Positions 39,845 to 49,191 of a stretch of DNA of 60,471 nt are shown one piece after another. Position 1 is the stretch's first letter; each line of letters starts with the position of its first letter. The position numbers were made by a program, and so were the translations under genes. The notes under the pieces were generated by a model, which worked only from the letters and a program-made list of their open reading frames with translations, was not told the DNA's origin and did no database searches. Source of the stretch: Cupriavidus lacunae (GTDB lineage Bacteria > Pseudomonadota > Gammaproteobacteria > Burkholderiales > Burkholderiaceae); assembly GCF_003353055.1 (NCBI RefSeq), contig NZ_QKWJ01000042.1, forward strand, positions 1 to 60,471. Direction: 5' to 3'.

Positions 39845-40103
39845 GGCTGGAAGCGGGAATCGGTGGGTGCGGCGCGTGCCGGCTTTTTGATCCGGCGCAC
39901 GGTTTGCCGCAGGTGCGCAAACGGATGCCATTCGCGCTGACTGCACGATAGCACCGCGGCCGCCCCGGCGACCTCCGCCGGTAGAACTAGCTCCAAAGGC
40001 AGGCTGCGCACCCGCGCGCGCTGTGCGGCTGGCGAATAGGCAGCACCAGTGGCCGCCCCTACTCTGGCATCACCCCCGCCAAAGTTGACACAGGAGCATG
40101 GCC

Positions 40104-41384
40104 ATGGCCACCCACCCACGCGCGCCGGAGCCCATTGCGCCCGGCGCCGCAATGACGCTGGCGTCCAGCACGTTCGCCTTCACCATCTGCTTTGCCGTCT
40201 GGATGCTGTTCGCAGTCCTGGGCATCCCGCTCAAGCAGGAACTCGGCCTCAACGATACGGAATTCGGCCTGCTGGCGGCCACGCCCGTGCTCAGCGGCTC
40301 GCTGATCCGCGTGCCGCTGGGCATCTGGACCGACCGCTACGGCGGGCGCATCGTCTTCTTCGTGCTGATGCTGGCCACCGTGATCCCGATCTGGCTGATC
40401 TCGTATGCGCACACGCTGTGGCAGTTGCTGGTGCTGGGCTTGTTCGTCGGGCTGGCGGGCGGCTCGTTCTCGGTCGGCACGCCCTATGTGGCGCGCTGGT
40501 TCCCGCGCTCGCGCCAGGGCCTGGCGATGGGCATCTTCGGCGCCGGCAACTCGGGCGCGGCGCTGACCAAGTTCGTGGCACCGGCAATGATCCTGGCCGC
40601 CGGCACCTGGACCGTGGTGCCGCGCGTGTACTCCGTGGCGATGCTGGTCACCGCGCTCCTGTTCTGGGTGTTCTCGCGCAGCAATCCGGCGCACCTGGTC
40701 AAGTCCAGCGCCGGCTGGCGCGACCAGCTCGCCGTCATGCGCGATCCGCGCGTGTGGCGCTACTCGCAGTACTACTCGGTGGTGTTCGGCGGCTATGTCG
40801 GCCTGTCACTGTGGATGACCAAGTACTACATCGGCGAATACGGCTTCGATATCAAGACCGCGGCCTTCCTGGCCGCCTGCTTCTCGCTGCCCGGCGGCGT
40901 GCTGCGCGCCATCGGCGGCTGGATCTCCGACCGCTACGGCGCGCACCGCACCACCTGGTGGGTGATGTGGGTGAGCTGGGTCGGCTTCTTCCTGCTGAGC
41001 TATCCGCAGACGGATTTCATCATCCAGACCACCAGCGGCCCGCAGGCTTTCCGCATCGCGCTGACGCCCACGGTGTTCACCATCCTGCTGTTCGTGGTAG
41101 GCATCGCCTTCGCCGTCGGCAAGGCCTCGGTCTTCAAGTTCATCTCCAACGATTTCACGCACAACATCGGCGCGGTCTCGGGCGTGGTTGGCCTGGCCGG
41201 CGGGCTCGGCGGCTTCGTGTTGCCGATCCTGTTCGGCGTGCTGGCCGACCTGACCGGCGTGCGCAGCAGCTGCTTCATGCTGATGTACGGCACCGTGTGC
41301 GTGAGCCTGGTGTGGATGCACTACAGCCAGCGCAGCGAGCGCGGGCGCAAGGAACAAGTCGCCGGCATTGCGCAAGCCGCCTGA
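40104..41384 (+). CDS. narK1: Nitrate/nitrite MFS transporter, NarK1 type
   Basis: A 426-residue inner-membrane transporter with 12 helices. The nitrate-porter signatures are GSFSVGTPYVARWFPRSRQGLAMG around helix 5 and the matching FISNDFTHNIGAVSGVVGLAG in the second half, with conserved arginines RVPLGIWTDRYGGR. It is shorter than NarK2 downstream and fits the proton-coupled nitrate importer class that starts nitrate respiration. The second of two nearby ATGs is chosen because AGGAG then lies 7 bases away. First gene of the nar operon. Confidence 0.92.
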   Translation: MATHPRAPEPIAPGAAMTLASSTFAFTICFAVWMLFAVLGIPLKQELGLNDTEFGLLAATPVLSGSLIRVPLGIWTDRYGGRIVFFVLMLATVIPIWLISYAHTLWQLLVLGLFVGLAGGSFSVGTPYVARWFPRSRQGLAMGIFGAGNSGAALTKFVAPAMILAAGTWTVVPRVYSVAMLVTALLFWVFSRSNPAHLVKSSAGWRDQLAVMRDPRVWRYSQYYSVVFGGYVGLSLWMTKYYIGEYGFDIKTAAFLAACFSLPGGVLRAIGGWISDRYGAHRTTWWVMWVSWVGFFLLSYPQTDFIIQTTSGPQAFRIALTPTVFTILLFVVGIAFAVGKASVFKFISNDFTHNIGAVSGVVGLAGGLGGFVLPILFGVLADLTGVRSSCFMLMYGTVCVSLVWMHYSQRSERGRKEQVAGIAQAA

Positions 41385-41420
41385 CGTCCTCCATCACACA
41401 AGCAACCAAGGCACACCATC

Positions 41421-42806
41421 ATGTCCTCTTCCGTACTCACCCGCTGGGAGCCCGAGAACAAGGTCTTCTGGCAGAGCCAGGGCGAACGCATCGCCTACCG
41501 CAACCTGTGGATCTCGATCCCGGCCCTGATGCTGGCCTTCGTGGTCTGGATGCTGTGGAGCGTGGTCGCGGTAAACCTGGACCGCGCCGGCTTCCAGTTC
41601 ACCAAGAACCAGCTGTTCTGGCTGACCGCGCTGCCGGCGCTGTCCGGCGCCACGCTGCGCATCTTCTACTCCTTCCTGGTGCCGGTGTTCGGCGGGCGCC
41701 GCTTCACCGCGATCTCCACCGCGCTGCTGCTGATCCCGGCCCTGGGCATGGGTCTGGCGCTGCGCGACCCGTCCACCGGTTACCCGACGCTTCTGGTGCT
41801 CGCGCTGCTGTGCGGGCTGGGCGGGGCCAACTTCAGTTCGTCGATGGCCAATATCAGCTTCTTCTTCCCCAAGGCGAAGAAGGGGCTGGCCACCGGGCTG
41901 AATGCGGGCATCGGCAACCTGGGCGTGTCGGTGGTGCAGTTCGTCACGCCACTGGTGGTGTCGGTGGCCATCTTCGGCGCGCTCGGCGGCGAGCCGCAGC
42001 AGTACCAGGCCAACGGCGCCACGCAAAACCTGTGGCTGCAGAACGCGGGCTTTATCTGGGTGCCGTTCATCATCGTCTCGGCACTGGCCGCATGGTTCGG
42101 CATGCATGACATCGCGGACGCCAAGGCATCGTTCGCCGACCAGGCGGTGATCTTCAAGCGCAAGCACAACTGGCTGATGTGCTGGCTGTACGTGGGCACC
42201 TTCGGCTCGTTCATCGGCTTCTCGGCCGGGCTGGCGCTGCTGACCAAGTCGCAGTTCCCCAGCGTGAACCCCACCACCTATGCCTTCCTGGGGCCGCTGG
42301 TGGGGGCGCTGACGCGTCCCGTGGGCGGCTGGATCTCCGACAAGCTCGGCGGCGCGCGCGTCACGCTGTGGACCTTCGTCGGCATGATCGCAGCGGTATT
42401 CGCGGTGCTGGCGTCGCTGCCGCATGACGGCGCCGGCGGCAACTTCATGTACTTCCTGGCCGCCTTCGTCACGCTGTTCGCGCTGACTGGCATCGGCAAT
42501 GGCTCGACCTTCCGCATGATCCCGGTGATCTTCCTGACCGAGCGCCAGCGCGCCGCCGCGGGCAAGGGCGACACCGCACAGAAGCAGGCCCTGCAGGAAG
42601 CCGGGAAGGAATCGGCCGCCGTGCTGGGCTTCTCCGGCGCCATCGGCGCCTACGGCGGCTTCTTCATCCCCAAGAGCTTCGGCACGTCGCTGGAGCTGAC
42701 CGGCGCCGCCGATGCCGCGCTGGACTGCTTTATCGCCTTCTACCTCAGCTGCGTGCTGGTGACGTGGTGGTACTACGCGCGCCGCAACGCGCCCATGCCC
42801 TGCTGA
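41421..42806 (+). CDS. narK2: Nitrate/nitrite MFS transporter, NarK2 type
   Basis: A 461-residue transporter of the NarK2/NarU-like class, thought to exchange nitrite out for nitrate in. It begins RWEPENKVFWQSQGERIAYR, the usual NarK2 head. Nitrate signatures are GLGGANFSSSMANISFFFPKAKKG around helix 5 and GIGNGSTFRMIPVIF in the C-terminal half, followed by a family-specific loop near 370-395 (TERQRAAAGKGDTAQKQALQ). It follows narK1 by 36 bases and precedes narG by 196 bases. Confidence 0.94.
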   Translation: MSSSVLTRWEPENKVFWQSQGERIAYRNLWISIPALMLAFVVWMLWSVVAVNLDRAGFQFTKNQLFWLTALPALSGATLRIFYSFLVPVFGGRRFTAISTALLLIPALGMGLALRDPSTGYPTLLVLALLCGLGGANFSSSMANISFFFPKAKKGLATGLNAGIGNLGVSVVQFVTPLVVSVAIFGALGGEPQQYQANGATQNLWLQNAGFIWVPFIIVSALAAWFGMHDIADAKASFADQAVIFKRKHNWLMCWLYVGTFGSFIGFSAGLALLTKSQFPSVNPTTYAFLGPLVGALTRPVGGWISDKLGGARVTLWTFVGMIAAVFAVLASLPHDGAGGNFMYFLAAFVTLFALTGIGNGSTFRMIPVIFLTERQRAAAGKGDTAQKQALQEAGKESAAVLGFSGAIGAYGGFFIPKSFGTSLELTGAADAALDCFIAFYLSCVLVTWWYYARRNAPMPC

Positions 42807-42831
42807 CCCTGCCACTGGGATGCCGGCCGGG

Positions 42832-42849
42832 CTAGTTCTTCCGAACTAG
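42832..42849. promoter_or_regulatory. CTAGTTC palindrome between narK2 and narG
   Basis: CTAGTTC-TTCC-GAACTAG, perfect 7-base arms, 25 bases after the narK2 stop. A single GAACTAG also occurs in the nnrS-narK1 promoter gap (39984-39990). It could be a regulator site shared by both promoters or a weak hairpin limiting read-through into narG. Confidence 0.4.
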
Positions 42850-43002
42850 TCCCGCACCCGGCGCCTAGCCCGATCGCCATGGGGCGGCTGTTCCACCAGC
42901 GAATTGGCCACCGCCCGCCTCCCCCATAAGCTGAGGGTGTCCCTGCAAAGCTCCCGGAACCACTGGAGCCCCCGCAGCAAAGTACCCGCGGAGAACAAAG
43001 CA

Positions 43003-46000
43003 ATGAGTCATTTCCTGGATCGACTGAAGTTCATGTCGCGCATCAAGTCCACCTATGCGGACGGCCACGGCGCGGTGGTGAACGAAGAACGCAAGTGGGA
43101 AGACGGCTACCGCAGCCGCTGGCAGCACGACAAGGTCGTGCGCTCCACCCATGGCGTGAACTGCACCGGCTCCTGCTCGTGGAAGGTCTATGTGAAGAAC
43201 GGCCTGATCACGTGGGAGACCCAGCAGACCGACTATCCGCGCACGCGCCCGGACCTGCCCAACCATGAGCCGCGCGGCTGCCCGCGCGGCGCTTCGTACA
43301 GCTGGTATGTCTACTCGGCGCAGCGCGTCAAGTATCCGATGATCCGCGGCCGCCTGATGGAGATGTGGCGCGAGGCCCGCAAGACCATGGACCCGGTCGC
43401 CGCCTGGGAATCGATCAGCCAGGACCCGGTCAAGGCTGCCCGCTACAAGAGCGTGCGCGGTCTGGGCGGCTTCGTGCGCGCCGACTGGAACACAGCGACC
43501 GAGATGATCGCGGCGGCTAATGCCTTTACCGTGAAGAAGTTCGGCCCCGACCGCGTGATCGGCTTCTCGCCGATCCCGGCCATGTCGATGGTGTCTTATG
43601 CCGCCGGCGCGCGCTACCTGAGCCTGCTGGGCGGCGCGTGCCTGTCGTTCTATGACTGGTACTGCGACCTGCCGCCGGCCAGCCCGCAAGTGTGGGGCGA
43701 GCAGACCGACGTGCCCGAATCGGCCGACTGGTACAACTCCACCTACCTGATGGTGTGGGGCTCCAACGTGCCGCAGACCCGCACACCGGATGCGCACTTC
43801 TACACCGAGGTCCGCTACAAGGGCACCAAGACCGTGGCGGTCTCGTCCGACTTCGGCGAGATGGTCAAGTTCGGCGATATCTGGCTGGCGCCGAAGCAAG
43901 GCACCGATGCCGCGCTGGCGATGGCCATGGGCCACGTAGTCCTGAAGGAATTCCACGCCAGCGGCAAGTCTGCGTACTTCCGCGACTACGTGAAGCAGTA
44001 CACCGACATGCCGATGCTGGTGGTGCTGCGTGACAATCAAGGCACGCTGGTGCCCGACCACTTCCTGCGCGCCTCGCACCTGGCCGACAACCTCGGCGAA
44101 GCCAACCATCCCGAGTGGAAGACCCTGCTGATCGACGACGCCAGCGGCGAGATCGTCGCGCCCAATGGCTCGATCGGCTTCCGCTGGGGTGAAGCCGCGC
44201 ACAATGACGGCGAGAAGGTGGGACGCTGGAACCTTGAAATGAAGGACGGCGGCAGCGGGCGCACCATCGATCCGCGCCTGTCGCTGGTCAGCCAGCATGA
44301 TGAAGTGGTGGAAGTGGGCTTCCCCTACTTCGGTGGCGAGCACGACGATCTGCTGCGTCGCCGCGTTCCCGCGCGCCGCATCCCGTTGGCCGACGGCAGC
44401 ACCGCGCTGGTCGCCACCGTGTATGACCTGCAGATGGCCAACTACGGTGTCGACCAGGGCCTGGGCGGCCCGAACGTGGCCGCGTCGTTTGAAGACGACG
44501 TGCCCTACACTCCCACCTGGCAGGAGAAGCACACCTCCGTGCCGGCGCGCCTGGTGACCCAGGTGGCGCGCGAGTTCGCCGACAACGCCGACCGCACGCA
44601 GGGCAAGAGCATGGTCATCGTCGGCGCCGCGCTGAACCACTGGTACCACAACGACATGATCTACCGCGGCATCATCAACCTGCTGATGATGTGCGGCTGC
44701 GTCGGCAGGAGCGGCGGCGGCTGGGCCCACTATGTCGGCCAGGAAAAGCTGCGCCCGCAGTTCGGCTGGGCCCCGCTGGCCTTCGGCCTGGACTGGTCGC
44801 GCCCGCCGCGCCAGATGAACGGCACCTCATTCTTCTACAACCACACCAGCCAGTGGCGCCACGAAAAGCTTGGCGTCGACGAGATCCTGTCGCCCACCGC
44901 CGACCGCAAGCGCTACGACGGCCTGTCGCTGCTGGACCTGAACGCGCGCGCCGAACGCATGGGCTGGCTGCCGTCGGCACCGCAGCTCGGCACCAATCCG
45001 CTCGACGTGGTCGATGCCGCCGAGCGCAACGGGCAGGACCCGGTCGCCTACACCGTGGAGCAGCTCAAGTCCGGCAAGCTGCAGTTCGCCTGCGACGACC
45101 CGGACAACCCTGCCAACTTCCCGCGCAATATGTTCGTGTGGCGCTCCAATATCCTGGGCAGCTCGGGCAAGGGGCATGAGTACTTCCTGAAGTACCTGCT
45201 GGGCACGCAGAACGCCGTGTTCGGCGACGAGAACGATGCGATCACGCCGAGCGAGGTCAACGTGCGCCCGGCCGCCGAAGGCAAGCTGGACCTGCTGACG
45301 GTGCTGGACTTCCGCATGAGCACTACCTGCCTGTACGGCGACATCGTGTTGCCCACCGCCACCTGGTACGAGAAGGACGACCTCAACACGTCCGACATGC
45401 ACCCGTTCATCCACCCGCTGTCCGAAGCCGTGCAGCCGCTGTGGGAAAGCAAGACCGACTGGGAAATCTACAAGGCCATCGCGAAGAAGTTCAGCGAGAT
45501 TGCCGGCCCCTACCTGGGCACACGCAAGGACCTGGTGTGCACGCCGCTGCTGCACGACACCCCGGGCGAGTTGGGCCAGCCGTTCGAGCCCAAGGACTGG
45601 AAGGCCGGCGAATGCGACCTGATCCCCGGCAAGACCGCGCCGTCGATGACCGTGGTGGAGCGCAACTACGCGGACATCTACAAGAAGTTCACCTCGATCG
45701 GGCCGCTGCTGGACAAGCTCGGCAACGGCGGCAAAGGCATCAACTGGAACACTCAGCATGAAGTGAAGGAGATCGGCGCGCTCAGCAAGACCGTCACCGA
45801 GCCCGGCGTGAGCCAGGGCCGGCCGAAGCTGGAGACCGCCATCGACGCCGCCGAGATGATCCTGACCTTCGCGCCTGAAACGAACGGCCACGTCGCCGTC
45901 AAGGCGTGGGAAGCGCTGTCGAAGATCACCGGCCGCGACCACGCCCATCTGGCCGAGGGCCGCGAGCACGACAAGATCCGCTTCCGCGACGTGCAGGCGC

Positions 46001-46743
46001 AGCCGCGCAAGATCATCTCCGCGCCGACGTGGTCGGGGCTGGAATCGGAAGAGGTCAGCTACAACGCCGGCTACACCAATGTGCACGAGCTGATCCCCTG
46101 GCGCACGCTGACCGGGCGCCAGCAGTTCTGGCAGGACCACCGCTGGATGCTGGACTTCGGCGAAGGCGCGTGCGTGTACAAGCCCGCCATCGACACCAAG
46201 ACCGTGGCGCCGATGCTGGGCAAGAAGCACAACGGCAACCCTGAGCTGGTGCTGAACTGGATCACGCCGCACCAGAAGTGGGGCATCCACTCCACCTACT
46301 CGGACAACCTGCGCATGCTGACGCTGTCGCGCGGCGGGCCGCACGTGTGGATCTCCGAAGCCGAGGCCCGCGCCAACGACATCGGCGACAACGACTGGGT
46401 CGAGGTGTTCAACGTCAACGGCACGCTGACCGCCCGCGTGGTGGTGTCGCAGCGCGTGCCCAGGGGCATGTGCCTGATGTACCACGCCCAGGAAAAGATT
46501 GTGAACGTGCCCGGCGCCGAGACCAGCGGCATGCGCGGCGGCATCCATAACTCGGTCACGCGCGCCGTGACCAAGCCCACCCACATGATCGGCGGCTATG
46601 CGCAGCTGGCCTGGGGCTTCAACTACTACGGCACCGTGGGCAGCAACCGCGACGAGTTCGTGATCCTGCGCAAGATGAAGAAGGTCGACTGGCTGGAAGG
46701 GCCGCTCGTGGAAAAGTCGGTGAAGGAAGGAGCCCCGCAATGA
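43003..46743 (+). CDS. narG: Respiratory nitrate reductase, alpha (catalytic) subunit
   Basis: A 1246-residue molybdenum enzyme that reduces nitrate to nitrite on the cytoplasmic face using quinol electrons. The N-terminal FS0 cluster ligands are HGVNCTGSCSW (His and two Cys near residues 49-57) and the later RGCPRGAS. The DLPPASPQVWGEQTDVPESADWYN block and VWGSNVPQTRTPDAHF surround the active site and its Mo-ligating aspartate. It ends with the molybdopterin dinucleotide-binding domain. GGAG lies 9 bases before the ATG. No Tat-like leader, as expected. Its TGA overlaps the narH ATG. Confidence 0.97.
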   Translation: MSHFLDRLKFMSRIKSTYADGHGAVVNEERKWEDGYRSRWQHDKVVRSTHGVNCTGSCSWKVYVKNGLITWETQQTDYPRTRPDLPNHEPRGCPRGASYSWYVYSAQRVKYPMIRGRLMEMWREARKTMDPVAAWESISQDPVKAARYKSVRGLGGFVRADWNTATEMIAAANAFTVKKFGPDRVIGFSPIPAMSMVSYAAGARYLSLLGGACLSFYDWYCDLPPASPQVWGEQTDVPESADWYNSTYLMVWGSNVPQTRTPDAHFYTEVRYKGTKTVAVSSDFGEMVKFGDIWLAPKQGTDAALAMAMGHVVLKEFHASGKSAYFRDYVKQYTDMPMLVVLRDNQGTLVPDHFLRASHLADNLGEANHPEWKTLLIDDASGEIVAPNGSIGFRWGEAAHNDGEKVGRWNLEMKDGGSGRTIDPRLSLVSQHDEVVEVGFPYFGGEHDDLLRRRVPARRIPLADGSTALVATVYDLQMANYGVDQGLGGPNVAASFEDDVPYTPTWQEKHTSVPARLVTQVAREFADNADRTQGKSMVIVGAALNHWYHNDMIYRGIINLLMMCGCVGRSGGGWAHYVGQEKLRPQFGWAPLAFGLDWSRPPRQMNGTSFFYNHTSQWRHEKLGVDEILSPTADRKRYDGLSLLDLNARAERMGWLPSAPQLGTNPLDVVDAAERNGQDPVAYTVEQLKSGKLQFACDDPDNPANFPRNMFVWRSNILGSSGKGHEYFLKYLLGTQNAVFGDENDAITPSEVNVRPAAEGKLDLLTVLDFRMSTTCLYGDIVLPTATWYEKDDLNTSDMHPFIHPLSEAVQPLWESKTDWEIYKAIAKKFSEIAGPYLGTRKDLVCTPLLHDTPGELGQPFEPKDWKAGECDLIPGKTAPSMTVVERNYADIYKKFTSIGPLLDKLGNGGKGINWNTQHEVKEIGALSKTVTEPGVSQGRPKLETAIDAAEMILTFAPETNGHVAVKAWEALSKITGRDHAHLAEGREHDKIRFRDVQAQPRKIISAPTWSGLESEEVSYNAGYTNVHELIPWRTLTGRQQFWQDHRWMLDFGEGACVYKPAIDTKTVAPMLGKKHNGNPELVLNWITPHQKWGIHSTYSDNLRMLTLSRGGPHVWISEAEARANDIGDNDWVEVFNVNGTLTARVVVSQRVPRGMCLMYHAQEKIVNVPGAETSGMRGGIHNSVTRAVTKPTHMIGGYAQLAWGFNYYGTVGSNRDEFVILRKMKKVDWLEGPLVEKSVKEGAPQ

Positions 46744-48290
46744 AGATCCGTGCCCAGGTGGCCATGGTGCTGAACCTCGACAAGTGCATCGGCTGCCATA
46801 CCTGCTCCGTGACCTGTAAGAACGTCTGGACCAGCCGCGACGGCGTCGAGTACGCCTGGTTCAACAACGTCGAGACCAAGCCCGGCATCGGCTACCCCAA
46901 GGAATGGGAGAACCAGGACAAGTGGCAGGGCGGCTGGCAGCGCAACGCCGACGGCAGCCTGGCACCGCGCCAGGGCGGCAAGCTGAAGATCCTGGCGAAC
47001 CTGTTCGCCAACCCCAACCTGCCGGCCATCGACGAGTACTACGAACCCTTCACCTACGACTACGAACACCTGCAGAAGGCGCCGCTGGTCCAGACCCCGC
47101 CCACCGCGCGCCCCGTGTCCGTGCTGACCGGCCGCAAGATGGAAAAGATCGAATGGGGCCCGAACTGGGAAGACGACCTCGGCGGCGAGTTCAGCTCGCG
47201 CGGGCGCGACAAGCTCTTCGACGACGTGCAGAAGGAGATGTACTCGACCTTCGAGAACACCTTCATGATGTACCTGCCGCGCCTGTGCGAGCACTGCCTG
47301 AACCCGGCCTGCGTGGCCTCGTGCCCGTCGGGCTCGATCTACAAGCGAGAGGAAGACGGCATCGTGCTGGTGGACCAGGACAAGTGCCGCGGCTGGCGCA
47401 TGTGCATCTCTGGCTGCCCGTATAAGAAGATCTACTTCAACTGGCAGAGCGGCAAGGCCGAGAAATGCCTGTTCTGCTATCCGCGCATCGAGGCCGGCCA
47501 GCCCACGGTCTGCGCCGAGACCTGCGTCGGGCGCATCCGCTACCTGGGCGTGATGCTGTACGACGCGGACCGCATCGGGCAGGCCGCGTCGGTGGCCGAT
47601 GAGCGCGACCTGTACCAGTCGCAGCTCGACGTCTTCCTGGATCCGCACGATCTCGCGGTGCAGGCCGAGGCGCTGCGCCAGGGCATTGCGCAAAGCTGGC
47701 TCGATGCCGCGCGCAAGTCGCCGGTCTACAAGATGGCGTGCGAGTGGAAGGTTGCCTTTCCGCTGCACCCGGAGTACCGCACCCTGCCGATGGTCTGGTA
47801 CATCCCGCCGCTGTCGCCGATCCAGTCGGCGGCTGAGGCCGGCCACATGGGCCTGAACGGCGTGATCCCCGACGTGAAGAGCCTGCGCATCCCGGTCAGG
47901 TACCTGGCCAACCTGCTGACCGCGGGCGACGTGATGCCGGTGCTGTCGGCGCTGGACCGCATGCTGGCGATGCGCGCGTACAAGCGCTCGCAGGTGGTCG
48001 ACGGCGTGCAGGACCTGGGCGTGCTGCAGCAGGTGGGACTGACGCCGGAACAGGTCGAGGACATGTACCAAACCATGGCCATCGCCAACTACGAGGACCG
48101 CTTCGTGATCCCGTCCTCGCACAAGGAGATGGTCGAGGACAGCTTCAACGACAAGGCCAGTTGCGGCTTCACCTTCGGCAACGGCTGCTCGGGCGGCACC
48201 TCGGAGGGCGCGCTGTTCGGCAAGAAGCCGCAGGGCAGCGTGCATTTCGTCGACATGCCCAAGTCGCGCAAGAAAGCCGTGATGCGCTGA
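46740..48290 (+). CDS. narH: Respiratory nitrate reductase, beta (Fe-S) subunit
   Basis: A 516-residue electron-transfer subunit carrying three [4Fe-4S] and one [3Fe-4S] cluster between NarI hemes and NarG. Ligand groups are CIGCHTCSVTCKNVW near 16-30, CEHCLNPACVASCPSG near 184-199, CRGWRMCISGCPYKK near 217-231 (tryptophan replacing one cysteine, the NarH mark of the 3Fe cluster), and CLFCYPRIEAGQPTVCAETC near 243-262. Its ATG overlaps the narG stop (ATGA). Length is normal. Confidence 0.97.
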   Translation: MKIRAQVAMVLNLDKCIGCHTCSVTCKNVWTSRDGVEYAWFNNVETKPGIGYPKEWENQDKWQGGWQRNADGSLAPRQGGKLKILANLFANPNLPAIDEYYEPFTYDYEHLQKAPLVQTPPTARPVSVLTGRKMEKIEWGPNWEDDLGGEFSSRGRDKLFDDVQKEMYSTFENTFMMYLPRLCEHCLNPACVASCPSGSIYKREEDGIVLVDQDKCRGWRMCISGCPYKKIYFNWQSGKAEKCLFCYPRIEAGQPTVCAETCVGRIRYLGVMLYDADRIGQAASVADERDLYQSQLDVFLDPHDLAVQAEALRQGIAQSWLDAARKSPVYKMACEWKVAFPLHPEYRTLPMVWYIPPLSPIQSAAEAGHMGLNGVIPDVKSLRIPVRYLANLLTAGDVMPVLSALDRMLAMRAYKRSQVVDGVQDLGVLQQVGLTPEQVEDMYQTMAIANYEDRFVIPSSHKEMVEDSFNDKASCGFTFGNGCSGGTSEGALFGKKPQGSVHFVDMPKSRKKAVMR

Positions 48291-48321
48291 GCCCGCATCC
48301 ATGAACCGTCCGGAGAAGAAC

Positions 48322-48996
48322 ATGCCCCTCTACCCCATCCTCAGTGCCCTGCTCGGCTATCCCGGGCAGGATCTGCTGGACGCCCTGCCCGAGATCGACG
48401 CCGCGCTGGCCGAATGGCCGCAGGCGCGCGACCTGCTCGCGCCCGTCACAGGCCTGTTGCACAGCGAAGCGCTGATCGCGCTGCAGGAGAACTACGTTGC
48501 CACCTTCGACCGCAACCCGGCGCACTCGCTGCACCTGTTCGAGCATGTGCACGGCGAAAGCCGCGACCGCGGCCAGGCCATGGTCGACCTGATCGACGAG
48601 TACCGGCGCGAAGGCTTTGAACCGGGGGCCTCGGAGCTGCCCGACTACGTGCCGCTGTTCCTGGAGTTCCTCGGCGCGCTGGTGGCCGACGGCAAGGAAG
48701 CGCGTGCCGAGCAGTTGCTGGGCGAGGCGATCCACGTGCTGGCCGCCATCGGCGAGCGCCTGGCGCGCAATCAAAGCCCCTACGCCGGCGTGTTCGCGGT
48801 GCTGCGCATGCTGACCGACGTGCAGCCGCAACCGCAGCAGGAGCCGCCGGTGCGCGACATGGACGAGGCACTGGAAACCTTCGGGCCGGGGGCCGACGGC
48901 GTGGAACCGCTGCTGGCGCCGCAGACGGGTCCGCAGGCGGTGAAGTTCTATCCGCGCGATTCACGTGTCAAGGCACAAGTTCCGGCTGCCTGCTGA
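48322..48996 (+). CDS. narJ: Nitrate reductase maturation chaperone
   Basis: A 224-residue cytosolic chaperone that holds NarGH for molybdenum cofactor and FS0 insertion and then membrane attachment. It starts PLYPILSALLGYPGQDLLDA and has the NarJ signature YVATFDRNPAHSLHLFEHVHGESRDRGQAM near 58-88. ATG 48322 is chosen because GGAG lies 6 bases upstream; the ATG at 48301 lacks a ribosome site. It follows narH by 31 bases. A 195-bp gap with hairpin repeats separates it from narI. Confidence 0.95.
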   Translation: MPLYPILSALLGYPGQDLLDALPEIDAALAEWPQARDLLAPVTGLLHSEALIALQENYVATFDRNPAHSLHLFEHVHGESRDRGQAMVDLIDEYRREGFEPGASELPDYVPLFLEFLGALVADGKEARAEQLLGEAIHVLAAIGERLARNQSPYAGVFAVLRMLTDVQPQPQQEPPVRDMDEALETFGPGADGVEPLLAPQTGPQAVKFYPRDSRVKAQVPAAC

Positions 48997-49020
48997 CCCC
49001 ATGCGGACTGGCGGTGTTCC

Positions 49021-49046
49021 CCCCTCTCCCGCTTGCGGGAGAGGGG
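49021..49046. repeat. CCCCTCTCCC hairpin repeat, copy 3 (narJ-narI gap)
   Basis: Perfect 12-base arms CCCCTCTCCCGC (49021-49032) and GCGGGAGAGGGG (49035-49046) with a 2-base loop TT. The same core as copies 1 and 2 but without their shared CGCATAC flank. Confidence 0.85.
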
Positions 49047-49105
49047 CGGGGGAGAGGGCGGGAGTTTCCATGAAGCGCCGGTGCTTAAACCACCCCTCTC
49101 CCCTA

Positions 49106-49131
49106 CCCCTCTCCCGCTGAGGGGAGAGGGG
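49106..49131. repeat. CCCCTCTCCC hairpin repeat, copy 4 (narJ-narI gap)
   Basis: Ten-base arms CCCCTCTCCC (49106-49115) and GGGAGAGGGG (49122-49131) around GCTGAG, preceded by an extra CCCCTCTCCCC at 49093-49103. With copy 3 it makes a roughly 110-bp repeat pair inside the nar operon. Confidence 0.85.
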
Positions 49132-49191
49132 AACGCAGTTGGCAATTGAGACGACCGAACCTGCCTCAACGGCAGCTACAGAGCAAACACC

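Noticed and set aside
42865..46740. Large antisense frames opposite narG (42865-44730 and 44827-46740)
   Set aside because: narG is intact and strongly conserved; the antisense frames are mirrors of its codon bias.
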